Origin: Comamonas terrigena NBRC 13299
GTDB lineage: Bacteria > Pseudomonadota > Gammaproteobacteria > Burkholderiales > Burkholderiaceae_C
DNA length: 64,000 bases
Reading direction: 5' to 3'
Assembly (NCBI RefSeq): GCF_006740045.1
Contig: NZ_AP019749.1
Location: 515,001-579,000, forward strand
Part shown: in pieces, positions 1-11,745 of the stretch
How the letters are laid out: each line of letters begins with the position of its first letter
Numbering within the stretch: the first letter of the stretch is position 1
The notes under the pieces: generated by a model
Seen by the model: the letters and a program-made list of their open reading frames with translations, nothing else
Told to the model about the DNA's origin: nothing
The model's database searches: none
Program-made: the position numbers and the translations under genes

Positions 1-2253
<2,253 letters not shown>

Positions 2254-2380
2254 TATAACTTTGACTGCCAATAGGTAGTACAAGACTGTTATGCCAAAGT
2301 AGGCGCAATCGAAATACAAGCTGATTTACAGACTCTATGAATTGACTGGGTAGTGCATAGCACTGCCTAGTGACAAGTTA

Positions 2381-2494
2381 TGCCTGATGACCATAGCGAT
2401 TTGGTACCACTCCTTCCCATCCCGAACAGGACAGTGAAACGAATTTGCGCCGATGATAGTGCGGGTTCCCGTGTGAAAGTAGGTCATCGTCAGG
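2381..2494 (+). rRNA. 5S ribosomal RNA
   Basis: This is a complete 5S rRNA of about 114 nt. It starts TGCCTGATGACC and ends GGTCATCGTCAGGC, so the terminal stem pairs. The internal CCCATCCCGAACAGGACAG segment is the conserved loop B/C region of bacterial 5S RNA. It lies downstream of the 23S gene on the same strand and is the last gene of the rrn operon. The ends are set by the stem and may be off by 1-3 nt. Confidence 0.96.
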
Positions 2495-2510
2495 CTCTTA
2501 CAGCGCAACA

Positions 2511-2547
2511 CCCCCAGCTCTCGCAAGAGGCTGGGGGTTTTGTTTTT
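2511..2547 (+). terminator. Rho-independent terminator of the rrn operon
   Basis: A GC-rich stem CCCCCAGC/GCTGGGGG with an inner CTC-GCAA-GAG extension is followed by a T-rich tail. It starts 16 nt after the 5S gene, the expected position for the end of an rRNA operon. Confidence 0.9.
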
Positions 2548-2631
2548 AGCGGTGCAGAAATGCATGTGGCCCAGCCAAGGCCTCTCCATTATTCAATCCA
2601 CCGTCTTTTATCTGCAGACAGACAACCCCAT

Positions 2632-2662
2632 AAAAAAGAGCACGCTGCGCGTGCTCTTTTTT
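2632..2662. terminator. Bidirectional hairpin terminator
   Basis: A perfect 14-bp inverted repeat, AAAAAAGAGCACGC and its complement, surrounds a 3-nt loop. It has an A-run on one side and a T-run on the other, so it can work on both strands. It probably backs up the rrn terminator and ends the amidotransferase transcript arriving on the minus strand. Confidence 0.85.
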
Positions 2663-2780
2663 ATTGATGGGGCTGAGGAATGGCTGGAGGCTCCGATGGA
2701 GAGTGCAGTGGCCACCTCTTGGGCAACGTGGGTGGCCGCAGGCATCCTGGCCCGGGTGCCGGCCAGGGACGGCGCGGGCA

Positions 2781-3545
2781 TCACATGCGGCGCTGGCCGT
2801 CCACAAACACCATCAACTCGCCTTTTTCAAAGGTGTTCCACTGCTCGTTCTTGGTGAGCGGGCTGGTGACGATGATGGCCACCCGGTCGCTGGGCGTGGT
2901 TTCGCTGGCAAAGTCCACGCTCAGGTCTTCGTCGGCCAGGTGGGCCTGGGCGAAGGGGTGGCGGCGCTCGGTGTAGCACAGGTGGGTGGTGGCATGGGCC
3001 CACAGCGCCTCCCCGCTGGAGAGCAGGAAGTTGAAGGTGCCGTGCGGCGCGATGCGGGCGGCCAGTTCACGCAGGGTGAGCGTGAGCTCTTCGATGCTGG
3101 GCACGCCGGCGTGCGATTTCCACAGTTCCTGCATGATCCAGCAGAAGGCCAGTTCGCTGTCGGTGCTGCCCACGGGGTGGAAGTGGGCGTGCAGCTTGGG
3201 GGCAAAGCCCTTGAGATCGCCGTTGTGGGCAAACACCCAGTTGCGCCCCCACAGCTCCCGCACAAAAGGGTGGCAGTTCTGCAGGCTGACCACGCCCTGG
3301 GTGGCCTTGCGGATGTGGGCGATGACGTTCTGGCTTTTGATGGGGTACTGGCGGATGAGCTGGGCCACCGGCGAGTCGATGGCGCGTTCATGGTCCACAA
3401 AATGGCGCAGGCCCTTGTCTTCGAAGAAGGCGATGCCCCAGCCGTCGGTGTGATCGCCGGTGTTGCCGGCACGCTGTGCAAAGCCGCTGAAGCTAAAGCG
3501 CACGTCCGTCGGGGTGTTGCAATTCATTCCAAGCAGCTGGCACAT
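2781..3545 (-). CDS. Class II glutamine amidotransferase (YafJ-like)
   Basis: This 254-aa protein is of the Ntn-hydrolase glutamine amidotransferase family (YafJ/EgtC-like). The start was chosen so that the protein begins Met-Cys: Cys2 becomes the N-terminal nucleophile after Met removal. Glutaminase signatures follow: HTDGWGIAFF near 32-41, IAHIRKAT near 75, the HNGDL segment after 100 and STDSE near 127. No synthase domain is fused to it, so the ammonia acceptor is unknown; stand-alone members are often of unknown role. It is a single gene read towards the rrn terminators and away from liuR. A longer frame runs upstream but would bury the nucleophile. Confidence 0.88.
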   Translation of the reverse strand: MCQLLGMNCNTPTDVRFSFSGFAQRAGNTGDHTDGWGIAFFEDKGLRHFVDHERAIDSPVAQLIRQYPIKSQNVIAHIRKATQGVVSLQNCHPFVRELWGRNWVFAHNGDLKGFAPKLHAHFHPVGSTDSELAFCWIMQELWKSHAGVPSIEELTLTLRELAARIAPHGTFNFLLSSGEALWAHATTHLCYTERRHPFAQAHLADEDLSVDFASETTPSDRVAIIVTSPLTKNEQWNTFEKGELMVFVDGQRRM

Positions 3546-3700
3546 GGTGCGGTTCCGGCAATCCAAATACAAAGAGGCATAGCCTAACCTGCAAAGCGGC
3601 CATTGGCGCGCAATGCTGCAGCAAAGCGGGCGGGTGCTGACCCGCTACCGGCGGGCACGGGTGACAGGCACAATCGGGCGTTTCGCGTACTGTTGAGCCC

Positions 3701-4126
3701 ATGCATACCGAGTCTTCCCCTTCCGCGTCTGTGAGTTACAGCATCAGCGATCTGGCCAAAGAGTTCGATCTGACCACCCGTGCCATGCGCTTCTATGAGG
3801 ACATGGGGCTGCTGCAGCCCGAGCGCACCGGCCCCGGCGGGCGCAACCGCGTCTACAGCCCGCGGGACCGTACCCGGCTGCGCCTGACGCTGCGGGCCAA
3901 GCGGCTGGGGCTGTCGCTGTCGGAAGCCAAGGAAATCATCGACATGTACGACAGCCCGCGGGACACGGGCATGCAGCTGAAAAAATTTCTGCAGGTGCTG
4001 GGCGCGCACCGCCTGCAGCTGGAAGAACGCCTGGCCGATCTGCAGGCCAACCTGGAAGAAGTCATGGAGCATGAGGCGGAAGCGCGTCAACTACTTGACA
4101 AGCTGGGGGGCAATGAGGTCTCATAA
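3701..4126 (+). CDS. liuR: MerR-family regulator LiuR
   Basis: This 141-aa regulator has an N-terminal MerR winged helix-turn-helix, with YSISDLAKEFDLTTRAMRFYED near 13-34 and GRNRVYSPRD near 47-56. A C-terminal coiled-coil dimerisation helix follows (about 85-135). There is no cysteine metal site of the MerR/CueR type, which fits an acyl-CoA-sensing role. In many proteobacteria LiuR controls leucine/isovalerate degradation genes, and here it directly precedes a thioesterase and liuA. A perfect palindrome 5 nt after its stop codon is a likely operator. The identification rests on family features plus context. Confidence 0.88.
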   Translation: MHTESSPSASVSYSISDLAKEFDLTTRAMRFYEDMGLLQPERTGPGGRNRVYSPRDRTRLRLTLRAKRLGLSLSEAKEIIDMYDSPRDTGMQLKKFLQVLGAHRLQLEERLADLQANLEEVMEHEAEARQLLDKLGGNEVS

Positions 4127-4131
4127 CAAAC

Positions 4132-4147
4132 TTGACGTTAACGTCAA
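4132..4147. promoter_or_regulatory. Candidate LiuR operator palindrome
   Basis: TTGACGTTAACGTCAA is a perfect 16-bp palindrome in the 45-nt gap between liuR and the thioesterase gene. MerR-family regulators bind such palindromes, and the ACGT half-sites resemble the sites I recall for LiuR in other proteobacteria. A promoter for the thioesterase-liuA transcript probably overlaps it. I saw no equally good copy upstream of liuB, liuD or liuE. Confidence 0.65.
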
Positions 4148-4171
4148 CGTAAAGAATGAACAGGAGACACC

Positions 4172-4618
4172 ATGGCCGCAGACGAGGCCGCCCTGGACCG
4201 GGTGCGCGAGAGCTTTGCGCAGCAAGGGGCCATGGGCACGCTGGGGGCGCAACTCACGCACCTGGCTCCGGGCGAAGTGGACATCAGCTTTGACTGGGCG
4301 CCCGGCCTGACGCAGCAGCACGGCTTCATTCATGCCGGCATGCTGTCGGCGGCCCTGGACTCGGCCTGCGGCTATGCCGGTTTCAGCCTGATGCAGGAAG
4401 ACGCCGGGGTGCTGACTATCGAATTCAAGACCAATCTGCTGGCCCCCGCCAAAGGCCAGCGCTTCCGTTGTGAAGGCCGGGTGCTCAAGCCGGGGCGCAC
4501 CATCGTGGTGGCCGAAGGCCGGGCCTATGCCATTGACAACGGAGCGGAAAAACTGGCCGCCACCATGCACTGCACCTTGATGGCCGTGCAGGGGCGTTCC
4601 GGCATCGCCGGCAAATAA
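4172..4618 (+). CDS. PaaI-family hotdog acyl-CoA thioesterase
   Basis: This 148-aa single hotdog-fold protein carries the PaaI-type active segment [18 protein letters not shown] at residues 50-67. His50 and Asp63 sit where the catalytic residues of the family lie. It would hydrolyse a CoA thioester; the substrate is not visible from sequence, but placement between liuR and liuA suggests an acyl-CoA of the leucine pathway or a safety valve for stalled CoA esters. The start is supported by CAGGAGACAC just upstream. It is probably co-transcribed with liuA, 55 nt downstream. Confidence 0.85.
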   Translation: MAADEAALDRVRESFAQQGAMGTLGAQLTHLAPGEVDISFDWAPGLTQQHGFIHAGMLSAALDSACGYAGFSLMQEDAGVLTIEFKTNLLAPAKGQRFRCEGRVLKPGRTIVVAEGRAYAIDNGAEKLAATMHCTLMAVQGRSGIAGK

Positions 4619-4673
4619 GGCTGCACAGAACAGCCGCCGGCCTCTCGCCATACCTATCACCAGGAGACAAAGA

Positions 4674-5855
4674 ATGAGCAATCTGCCAGGCCTGAACTTC
4701 CAGCTGGGCGAAGACATTGATGCGCTGCGCGATGCGGTGCGTGAATTTGCACAGCGCGAAATTGCCCCCCGTGCCGCCGACATCGACCGTACCGACCAGT
4801 TCCCCATGGACCTGTGGCGCAAGTTCGGCGATCTCGGTGTGCTGGGCATCACCGTGTCCGAACAGTATGGCGGTGCTGACATGGGCTATCTGGCCCATAT
4901 GGTGGCCATGGAAGAGATTTCGCGCGCCAGTGCGTCGGTGGGGTTGTCCTATGGCGCCCACAGCAATCTGTGCGTGAACCAGATCAACCGCAACGGCAAC
5001 GCAGCGCAAAAGGCCAAATACCTGCCCAAGCTGATCAGCGGCGAGCATGTGGGGGCTCTGGCCATGAGCGAGCCCGGCGCCGGCTCCGACGTGATCAGCA
5101 TGAAGCTCAAGGCCGAGGACAAGGGCGGCTATTACCTGCTCAACGGCAGCAAGATGTGGATCACCAACGGTCCCGATGCCGACACCCTGGTGGTCTACGC
5201 CAAGAGCGAGCCCGAGCTGGGCGCGCGCGGCGTGACGGCCTTCCTGATCGAAAAGGGCATGAAAGGCTTTTCGATTGCGCAGAAGCTGGACAAGCTGGGC
5301 ATGCGCGGCAGCCACACCGGCGAGCTGGTGTTCCAGAACGTGGAAGTGCCCAGCGAGAACGTGCTGGGCCAGGTCAATGGCGGTGCCAAGGTGCTGATGA
5401 GCGGCCTGGACTATGAACGTGCCGTGCTGACCGGGGGCCCGCTGGGCATCATGCAGAGCGTGATGGACAACGTGGTGCCCTATATCCACGACCGCAAGCA
5501 GTTCGGTCAGAGCATTGGGGAGTTCCAGCTCATCCAGGGCAAGGTGGCCGATATGTACACCGTGCTGCAGGCCGGCCGTTCGTTCGCCTACACCGTGGCC
5601 AAGAACCTGGACATGCTCGGCACCGACCATGTGCGCCAGGTACGCAAGGACTGCGCCAGCGTCATCCTGTGGTGTGCGGAAAAAGCCACCTGGATGGCCG
5701 GCGAGGGCGTGCAAATCTATGGCGGCAATGGGTATATCAACGAGTACCCGCTCGGTCGTTTGTGGCGAGATGCGAAACTCTATGAGATTGGCGCCGGCAC
5801 CAGCGAAATTCGTCGCATGCTGATTGGCCGCGAATTGTTTGCCGAAACCTGCTGA
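4674..5855 (+). CDS. liuA: Isovaleryl-CoA dehydrogenase
   Basis: This 393-aa FAD-dependent acyl-CoA dehydrogenase oxidises isovaleryl-CoA to 3-methylcrotonyl-CoA, with electrons passed to ETF. It has the N-terminal helical domain, the flavin-binding strand region ([11 protein letters not shown] at 130-140, MWITNG at 161-166) and the C-terminal helical domain. The catalytic base is probably Glu248 in GLDYERAVL, the position typical of isovaleryl-CoA dehydrogenases rather than the C-terminal position of medium-chain enzymes. A strong CAGGAGACAA site precedes the ATG. It is the first committed liu enzyme here and sits in the liuR-led unit; the rest of the pathway lies about 23-32 kb downstream. 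Confidence 0.93.
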   Translation: MSNLPGLNFQLGEDIDALRDAVREFAQREIAPRAADIDRTDQFPMDLWRKFGDLGVLGITVSEQYGGADMGYLAHMVAMEEISRASASVGLSYGAHSNLCVNQINRNGNAAQKAKYLPKLISGEHVGALAMSEPGAGSDVISMKLKAEDKGGYYLLNGSKMWITNGPDADTLVVYAKSEPELGARGVTAFLIEKGMKGFSIAQKLDKLGMRGSHTGELVFQNVEVPSENVLGQVNGGAKVLMSGLDYERAVLTGGPLGIMQSVMDNVVPYIHDRKQFGQSIGEFQLIQGKVADMYTVLQAGRSFAYTVAKNLDMLGTDHVRQVRKDCASVILWCAEKATWMAGEGVQIYGGNGYINEYPLGRLWRDAKLYEIGAGTSEIRRMLIGRELFAETC

Positions 5856-5901
5856 GCAGGGGTGGGCGGCGCCGTTTCCCAGAACCACAAAGGAACGCCA
5901 C

Positions 5902-6567
5902 ATGACGACCAGTACCTCCATCGATGACCTGTTTGTGCACAACAAGGAATGGGCTGCCCAGATGGAGCGCGACCGCCCCGGTTTCTTCACCGGGCTGATG
6001 GCGCAGCAAAAACCCAAGTACATGTGGATCGGCTGTTCCGACAGCCGGGTGCCCGCCAACCAGATCACCGGCCTGGAGCCGGGCGAAGTCTTTGTGCACC
6101 GCAACGTGGCCAACGTGGTGGTGCCCAGCGACCTGAACGCGCTGACCACCATCCAGTACGCCGTGGACCACCTGAAGGTGGAACACCTGATGGTCGTGGG
6201 CCACTATGGCTGCGGCGGTGTGCTGGCGGCGCTGGAAGGCGTGCGCCTGGGCCTGGCCGACAACTGGACCCGCCATGTGCGCGATGTGCGCGACAAACAC
6301 TACGACCTGATCAAGGCCACGGCCGTGCAGCACCGCCATGATGTGCTGTGCGAGCTCAACGCCATCGAACAGGTGATGAATGTGGCCCAGAGCACGGTGC
6401 TGCAGGACGCCTGGGCCCGCGGCCAGAAGGTGGCGCTGCACGGCTGGTGCTACAGCCTGAAGAACGGCCACATCACCAACCTGCACATGACCGTGCCGGG
6501 TGAAGGCGGCCTGCACGAAGTGCACCAGAAGGCGGTCGAGATGGTGGCTTCCCGCCAGCGCGACTGA
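5902..6567 (+). CDS. can: Beta-class carbonic anhydrase
   Basis: This 221-aa protein is a beta-carbonic anhydrase, interconverting CO2 and bicarbonate in the cytoplasm. Zinc-site residues are visible: Cys45, Asp47 and Arg49 in GCSDSR, and His101 and Cys104 in VGHYGCGG. The ATG chosen is preceded by AAGGAACG; a longer frame would overlap the end of liuA. It is 46 nt after liuA and probably co-transcribed. Bicarbonate is the substrate of the biotin carboxylase LiuD/LiuB, so a local supply is plausible, though this link is inference. Confidence 0.93.
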   Translation: MTTSTSIDDLFVHNKEWAAQMERDRPGFFTGLMAQQKPKYMWIGCSDSRVPANQITGLEPGEVFVHRNVANVVVPSDLNALTTIQYAVDHLKVEHLMVVGHYGCGGVLAALEGVRLGLADNWTRHVRDVRDKHYDLIKATAVQHRHDVLCELNAIEQVMNVAQSTVLQDAWARGQKVALHGWCYSLKNGHITNLHMTVPGEGGLHEVHQKAVEMVASRQRD

Positions 6568-6653
6568 TCCCGTGGCGCCCCTTGGCGGGCGCCGGCGCCT
6601 GAGGCATGGGCCTGGGCTTTTTGCAGAGCACCCCTGAACCGCGAGCTATCTGT

Positions 6654-8459
6654 ATGTTCCCGCAGCGACTGGATGCCCCCCAGGCCTATGACATCGCCCA
6701 GGCGATGATGGACGGTTTCAACCGCCACTACCAGCTGTTCCGCGCGGAATCCGCCCGGGCCAAGCGCCGTTTCGAGCAAGCCGACTGGAACGGCCAGCAA
6801 TGCGCCCAGCGCGAGCGCATTGCCTTCTATGACCTGCGGGTCACCGAATGCGTGCAGCGCCTGGAGGCGGAGTTCCACGCCGGGCTGCTGCCCATGCCGG
6901 TGTGGCAGCAGGTCAAGCTGCATTACATCGGGCTGATGGTGGACCACCTGCAGCCCGAGCTGGCGGAGACCTTCTTCAACTCCGTCACCACCAAGATCCT
7001 GCACCGCACGCATTTCCACAACAACTTCATCTTTGTGCGACCGGCCGTCAGCACCGAGTACCTGGAAAGCCGCGACCCCGGAGATGCCCCGGCCTACCGC
7101 GCCTACTACCCGGCGTCGCTGCAGGCCCTGCCCGAGACCCTGCAGCAGCTGATTGCCCACCTGGCACTGCAGTGCCCGTATGAAGACCTGGAGCGTGACA
7201 TCGCCGCGCTGACGGCGCGGGTGCAGCAGCGCCTGGAGGGGCTGATGCTGCGGGCCAACTTCCAGATCCAGGTGCTCTCCAGCCTGTTCTACCGCAACAA
7301 GGGCGCCTATCTGGTGGGCAAGATCATCACCGGCTACACCGAGCTGCCGCTGGCCATCCCCATTCTGCACAGCAACGAAGGCAAGCTGGTGCTGCATGCG
7401 GCGCTGTTCGGCGAGGACGATCTGCACGGCCTGTTCAGCTTTGCGCGGGCCTATTTCATGGTCGACATGGCCGTGCCCAGCGCCTATGTGGGCTTTCTGC
7501 GCAGCCTGATGCCGCGCAAGCCCCGCGCCGAGATCTACAACGCCCTGGGTCTGGCCAAGCAAGGCAAGACGCTGTTCTACCGCGACTTTCTGCACCACCT
7601 GCGCCATTCCAGCGACCAGTTCCGCATTGCGCCCGGCATCAAGGGCATGGTGATGCTGGTGTTCGACCTGCCCAGCTTTCCCTATGTGTTCAAGCTGATC
7701 AAGGACAAGTTTCCGCCCCCGAAGGAAACCACGCGCGAGCTGGTGCAGAGCAAATACCGCCTGGTCAAGCAGCACGACCGGGTGGGCCGCATGGCCGATA
7801 CGCTGGAGTACAGCCTGGTGGCCTTTCCGCGCGAGCGCTTTTCCGACGCGCTGATTGCCGAGATCCAGGAATTCGCCCCCAGCCAGCTGGAGATCAGCGA
7901 CCGCGATGGCGACGGCCAGCAGGAGGTGATCCTCAGCCATGTCTACATCGAGCGGCGCCTGGTGCCGCTGAACATGTACCTGCAGGAATGCTTCGATGCC
8001 GGGCTGGACAACCCGCGTGCCAAGGCGAACATGGAGCGCTCGGTCATCGAATACGGCAATGCCATCAAGGAGCTGGTGGCGGCCAACATCTTTCCCGGCG
8101 ACATGCTGTGGAAGAACTTTGGCGTCACGCGCGGCGGCAAGGTGGTGTTCTACGACTACGACGAGATCGAATACCTGACCGACTGCCAGTTCCGCGCCGT
8201 GCCAGCGCCTCGCAACGAAGAGGACGAGATGTCCGGCGAAATCTGGTGGCATGTCGGACCGCGCGATGTGTTTCCCGAGACCTTCGGCCCCTTTCTGCTG
8301 GGCCATCCCGCCGTACGCGAGGTCTTCATGCGCCACCACGCCGATCTGCTTGAGCCGTCTTTCTGGCAAGGCCACAAGGAACGCATCCAGCAGGGCCACA
8401 TGCACGACGTCTTCCCCTACGACAGAACCCGCCGTCTGACCGCCGATGCCGCCGGCTGA
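6654..8459 (+). CDS. aceK: Isocitrate dehydrogenase kinase/phosphatase
   Basis: This 601-aa AceK phosphorylates and dephosphorylates isocitrate dehydrogenase, setting flux between the TCA cycle and the glyoxylate shunt. The start [18 protein letters not shown] matches typical AceK N-termini; an in-frame ATG 48 nt upstream (6606) is less likely. The ATP-binding loop APGIKG is at 326-331 with Lys347 in YVFKLIKD. Asp382 corresponds to the phosphatase-critical Asp371 of E. coli, and the metal-binding [11 protein letters not shown] is near the C-terminus. The shunt genes aceA and aceB are not in this window; aceK sits instead among acetyl-CoA-generating catabolic genes. Confidence 0.95.
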   Translation: MFPQRLDAPQAYDIAQAMMDGFNRHYQLFRAESARAKRRFEQADWNGQQCAQRERIAFYDLRVTECVQRLEAEFHAGLLPMPVWQQVKLHYIGLMVDHLQPELAETFFNSVTTKILHRTHFHNNFIFVRPAVSTEYLESRDPGDAPAYRAYYPASLQALPETLQQLIAHLALQCPYEDLERDIAALTARVQQRLEGLMLRANFQIQVLSSLFYRNKGAYLVGKIITGYTELPLAIPILHSNEGKLVLHAALFGEDDLHGLFSFARAYFMVDMAVPSAYVGFLRSLMPRKPRAEIYNALGLAKQGKTLFYRDFLHHLRHSSDQFRIAPGIKGMVMLVFDLPSFPYVFKLIKDKFPPPKETTRELVQSKYRLVKQHDRVGRMADTLEYSLVAFPRERFSDALIAEIQEFAPSQLEISDRDGDGQQEVILSHVYIERRLVPLNMYLQECFDAGLDNPRAKANMERSVIEYGNAIKELVAANIFPGDMLWKNFGVTRGGKVVFYDYDEIEYLTDCQFRAVPAPRNEEDEMSGEIWWHVGPRDVFPETFGPFLLGHPAVREVFMRHHADLLEPSFWQGHKERIQQGHMHDVFPYDRTRRLTADAAG

Positions 8460-8517
8460 GGCCGTCTGCACCGGTTCGGCTTCCCCTGCCTATCCATAAC
8501 AACCCAAGGAGATCACC

Positions 8518-9702
8518 ATGCACCAAGACCCCGTCGTCATCGTCAGCGCCGCCCGCACCCCCATGGGTGCCTTCCAGGGCGATTTTTCCGATCTGGCCGC
8601 CCATGACCTGGGCGGTGCCGCGATTGCAGCGGCCGTGCAGCGCGCCGGCATCCGGCCCGAACAGGTCGAGGAAGTGCTGTTCGGCAACTGCCTGATGGCA
8701 GGCCAGGGCCAGGCACCGGCCCGCCAGGCCGGCTTCAAGGGCGGTCTGCCGCAGAGCACCGGCGCGGTGACCCTGTCCAAGATGTGCGGCGCCGGCATGG
8801 AGGCCACCATCCTGGCCCACGACCAGCTGATCGCCGGCAGCCGCGAGGTGATGGTGGCAGGCGGCATGGAAAGCATGACCAATGCGCCCTATCTGCTGAA
8901 AAAAGGCCGTGGCGGCTACCGCATGGGCCACGACAAGGTCTACGACCACATGATGCTCGACGGCCTGGAAGACGCCTATGAAGCCGGCCGCTCCATGGGG
9001 ACCTTCGGTGAAGACTGCGCCGCCAAGTACCAGTTCACCCGCGAGGCACAGGACGCCTTCGCCATCGCCAGCGTGCAGCGCGCGCAGCACGCCACCCAGA
9101 GCGGGGCGTTTGCCGCCGAAATCACCCCCGTCACCCTCAAGACCCGCAAGGGTGATGTGACCGTGAGCGTGGACGAAGGCCCGGCCAAGGCCAAGCTGGA
9201 CAAGATCACTGCCCTCAAGCCGGCGTTCAAGAAGGACGGCACCATCACCGCCGCATCCAGCTCCAGCATCAACGACGGCGCCGCCGCCATGGTGCTGATG
9301 CGCGAGTCCACGGCCAAGCAGCTGGGCTGCAAGCCGCTGGCACGCATCGTGGCCCACGCCAGCCACGCCCAGGCGCCCGAATGGTTCACCACGGCCCCGG
9401 TCGGCGCCACCGAGAAAGCGCTGAAGAAGGCCGGCTGGAAGGTGGACGATGTGGACCTGTGGGAAGTGAACGAGGCTTTTGCCGTGGTGCCCATGGCGCT
9501 GATGGCCGAGCTCAAGGTCCCCCACGACAAGGTCAATGTGCACGGCGGCGCCTGCGCCCTGGGCCACCCTATCGGGGCCAGTGGTGCGCGCATTCTGGTC
9601 ACGCTGATCCACGCGCTGCAAACCCATGGCAAGAAAAAGGGTCTGGCCACGCTGTGTATCGGCGGCGGTGAAGGCACGGCCATGGCCATCGAGCTGGTGT
9701 GA
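8518..9702 (+). CDS. atoB: Acetyl-CoA acetyltransferase (thiolase)
   Basis: This 394-aa thiolase catalyses acetoacetyl-CoA + CoA to 2 acetyl-CoA, or the reverse. The nucleophile Cys90 (SKMCGAG), His350 (GHPIGASG) and the second Cys380 (LCIGGGEG) are all present. Length and motifs match biosynthetic/degradative type II thiolases (AtoB/PhaA). It is preceded by AAGGAG with good spacing. Downstream of leucine degradation it would complete acetoacetate use, provided acetoacetate is first activated to its CoA ester by an enzyme not seen here. A role in polyhydroxybutyrate synthesis is the main alternative. Confidence 0.92.
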   Translation: MHQDPVVIVSAARTPMGAFQGDFSDLAAHDLGGAAIAAAVQRAGIRPEQVEEVLFGNCLMAGQGQAPARQAGFKGGLPQSTGAVTLSKMCGAGMEATILAHDQLIAGSREVMVAGGMESMTNAPYLLKKGRGGYRMGHDKVYDHMMLDGLEDAYEAGRSMGTFGEDCAAKYQFTREAQDAFAIASVQRAQHATQSGAFAAEITPVTLKTRKGDVTVSVDEGPAKAKLDKITALKPAFKKDGTITAASSSSINDGAAAMVLMRESTAKQLGCKPLARIVAHASHAQAPEWFTTAPVGATEKALKKAGWKVDDVDLWEVNEAFAVVPMALMAELKVPHDKVNVHGGACALGHPIGASGARILVTLIHALQTHGKKKGLATLCIGGGEGTAMAIELV

Positions 9703-9935
9703 GCGCAGCCCCCCGCCACCCCGGGCGCGCATGGCCGCGCCGGGAGGGCGGGGACTGCCGCGCCCATGGGGGCAGAAGGGGTGGACGAGGTGGCGGGTGC
9801 TGCGCCCCGGCGTCGCTTCCGACATGGCTTCCTGGCGCGGGGCACAGGGCAGCTTGCTTTACAGTCGTCCCATGTGCCACCGGCCGCATGCGCAGCTTTC
9901 CTTGCCTGCGGCCTTTTTCCCCCTTGGATTTCCGT

Positions 9936-11030
9936 ATGCAAGCAGAACTGCCCGAAGACGACCACCATGCTGCCGCGCCCTTGAGCGCTCCACAGATTGC
10001 CGCCTTCTGGACTGAATTTTCCGGCCAGCTGGCCGCGTGGGTAGCGCTGGATGGCCGCGCCTTCGTCGAAGAGGCCAATGCGCTGCTGAAGCGCCAGGCG
10101 CCCGGCCTGTCGCTGGAGCTGGAAGGGGCACCGGCCCAGGACGGTGCCCGCCTGGTGGTCACGGCCCACGGCAATATCGAACAGTTTGAAAACGCCCAGG
10201 CCCTGGTGCGCCAGGCCCCGCGCCTGGAGGGCTACACCGTGCAGGCGTTCCGCAGCCGCACGGCCAGCGGCAACTTTGCCATGGGGATGCAGGACTTCGA
10301 GCTGTCCTGCGACGATGTGCTGGTGGCGCCCTATGACGCGGGCGGCATCATCGGCCTGGATCTGGCGTTCGCCAAGGCCGTGCCGGACGCCATGCAGGAG
10401 CATGCCCGCCACATGGCCTTCATCCTGCTGGACCATGTGCTGGGCGAGTGGGATTTTTCCGTGCGTGTGGGACCGGTCGACTTTGTGGAAGCCGCCGCCG
10501 AGGCCTCGCCGCTGTCGCAGTTTCCCGCCGTGTTCGATGCCTTCCAGCGCGAGGTGCTGGGTCGCACCTACCGCTTCCCGCAGGAGGAGAACGACCGCTG
10601 GATCTCTCTGGAAGTGCGCTCCCGCGATGCCGACGAGGACGATGCCCCGGATCTGCTGACCTTCCACGACAGCGCCCATGCGCTGGCCACCCGCGCCGAT
10701 CTGTCCTATTTCCTGACCTTGCGCTTCCCGATCGACAGCCAGGAAAGCCTGGACAGTGCCCGCGACGCCCAGGATGCGCTGGACGCCGAGCTGCTGCGGC
10801 AGCAGCGCGGTATTCTGGCGTTCACCCGCATGGAAGGCATGGACTTCCGGGTGGCGGCTTTCTATGTGGACGACCCGGATGCCGCCGCGCAACTGGCCCG
10901 CCAGCTGGCCGCCGAGCATGCGCCCGGTCTGGAAGCGGCGCTGGCGCTGGAATACGACCCGTCCTGGCGCGAATACCTGGGCATGTACGGCGCCATCCAC
11001 CGCCAGGACCGTCAGGCCGACCAGGCCTAG
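9936..11030 (+). CDS. Conserved protein with DUF695-like C-terminal part
   Basis: This is a 364-aa soluble acidic protein of unknown function. The middle (about 60-200) follows the pattern LVVTAHGNIEQFENAQALV...APRLEGYTVQAF seen in uncharacterised proteins that often carry DUF695. The C-terminal part is rich in Asp/Glu and predicted alpha/beta. No catalytic motif, signal peptide or membrane segment is visible. The start was taken at MQAELPEDD; the frame is open for about 240 nt upstream, but that part has the composition of non-coding sequence and no ribosome site. It is followed after 10 nt by the flavoprotein gene, suggesting one transcript. Confidence 0.65.
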   Translation: MQAELPEDDHHAAAPLSAPQIAAFWTEFSGQLAAWVALDGRAFVEEANALLKRQAPGLSLELEGAPAQDGARLVVTAHGNIEQFENAQALVRQAPRLEGYTVQAFRSRTASGNFAMGMQDFELSCDDVLVAPYDAGGIIGLDLAFAKAVPDAMQEHARHMAFILLDHVLGEWDFSVRVGPVDFVEAAAEASPLSQFPAVFDAFQREVLGRTYRFPQEENDRWISLEVRSRDADEDDAPDLLTFHDSAHALATRADLSYFLTLRFPIDSQESLDSARDAQDALDAELLRQQRGILAFTRMEGMDFRVAAFYVDDPDAAAQLARQLAAEHAPGLEAALALEYDPSWREYLGMYGAIHRQDRQADQA

Positions 11031-11040
11031 GAGAAGCACC

Positions 11041-11676
11041 ATGATCACCAGTGAAGAGCAGCTGCGGCAGCTGTACGCCATGCCGGCCGAGCGGGCCCTG
11101 CTCAAGCAGCAGGTCGATCTGGACCGGCATTGCCTGCGCTTCATTGCGCTGTCGCCTTTCTGTGTGATCGCCACCGGGGGCAACGCCGGCAGCCTGATGG
11201 ATGCCTCGCCGCGGGGCGGGGCTCCCGGGTTTGTGAAGGCGCCCGACCCCCGCACGCTGATGATTCCCGACGCCGGCGGCAACAACCGGCTGGACAGCCT
11301 GAGCAATCTGCTGCGCGATCCGCGCGTCGGCCTGCTGTTCATGGTGCCCGGCATCAACGAGACGCTGCGCGTCAACGGGACGGCCAAGCTGCGTGACGAA
11401 GGGCATTACACGGCGCTGTTTGCCGGCCCGCACTTCCACCCCAAGCTGGTGATCGAGGTGCAGGTGCAGGAGGCCTATCTGCACTGTGCCAAGGCGCTGA
11501 TGCGTTCCCGGCTGTGGCAGGCCGAGGCCCAGGTGGCGCGCAATGTGCTGCCGACGATGAACCAGATGATCCATGCCCAGATCGGCATGGCCGCCCCCAC
11601 CGAAACGCAAGAGCAGATGGAGCACCGCTACCGGGTGCAGATCGCTGCCGAGCAACCCGGGGGCAGCATTGGCTGA
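11041..11676 (+). CDS. PPOX-type FMN-binding flavoprotein
   Basis: This 211-aa protein resembles the pyridoxamine-5'-phosphate oxidase-like split-barrel flavoproteins (MSMEG_1061/DR2427 type). Supporting features are FCVIATGGNAGSLMDASPRGG near 40-60, the DAGGNNRLDSLSNLL segment and GLLFMVPGINETLRVNG in the barrel core. Members usually bind FMN or F420 and their substrates are largely unknown. The start is supported by AGGAGAAGC. It is probably co-transcribed with the preceding gene. Confidence 0.82.
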   Translation: MITSEEQLRQLYAMPAERALLKQQVDLDRHCLRFIALSPFCVIATGGNAGSLMDASPRGGAPGFVKAPDPRTLMIPDAGGNNRLDSLSNLLRDPRVGLLFMVPGINETLRVNGTAKLRDEGHYTALFAGPHFHPKLVIEVQVQEAYLHCAKALMRSRLWQAEAQVARNVLPTMNQMIHAQIGMAAPTETQEQMEHRYRVQIAAEQPGGSIG

Positions 11677-11745
11677 AGCCCGCCCGCACAGGGCGCCGGC
11701 GCCGATGCGCCCACCGCATTTCCTTTCCCGCTTATAGGAGCTTCC

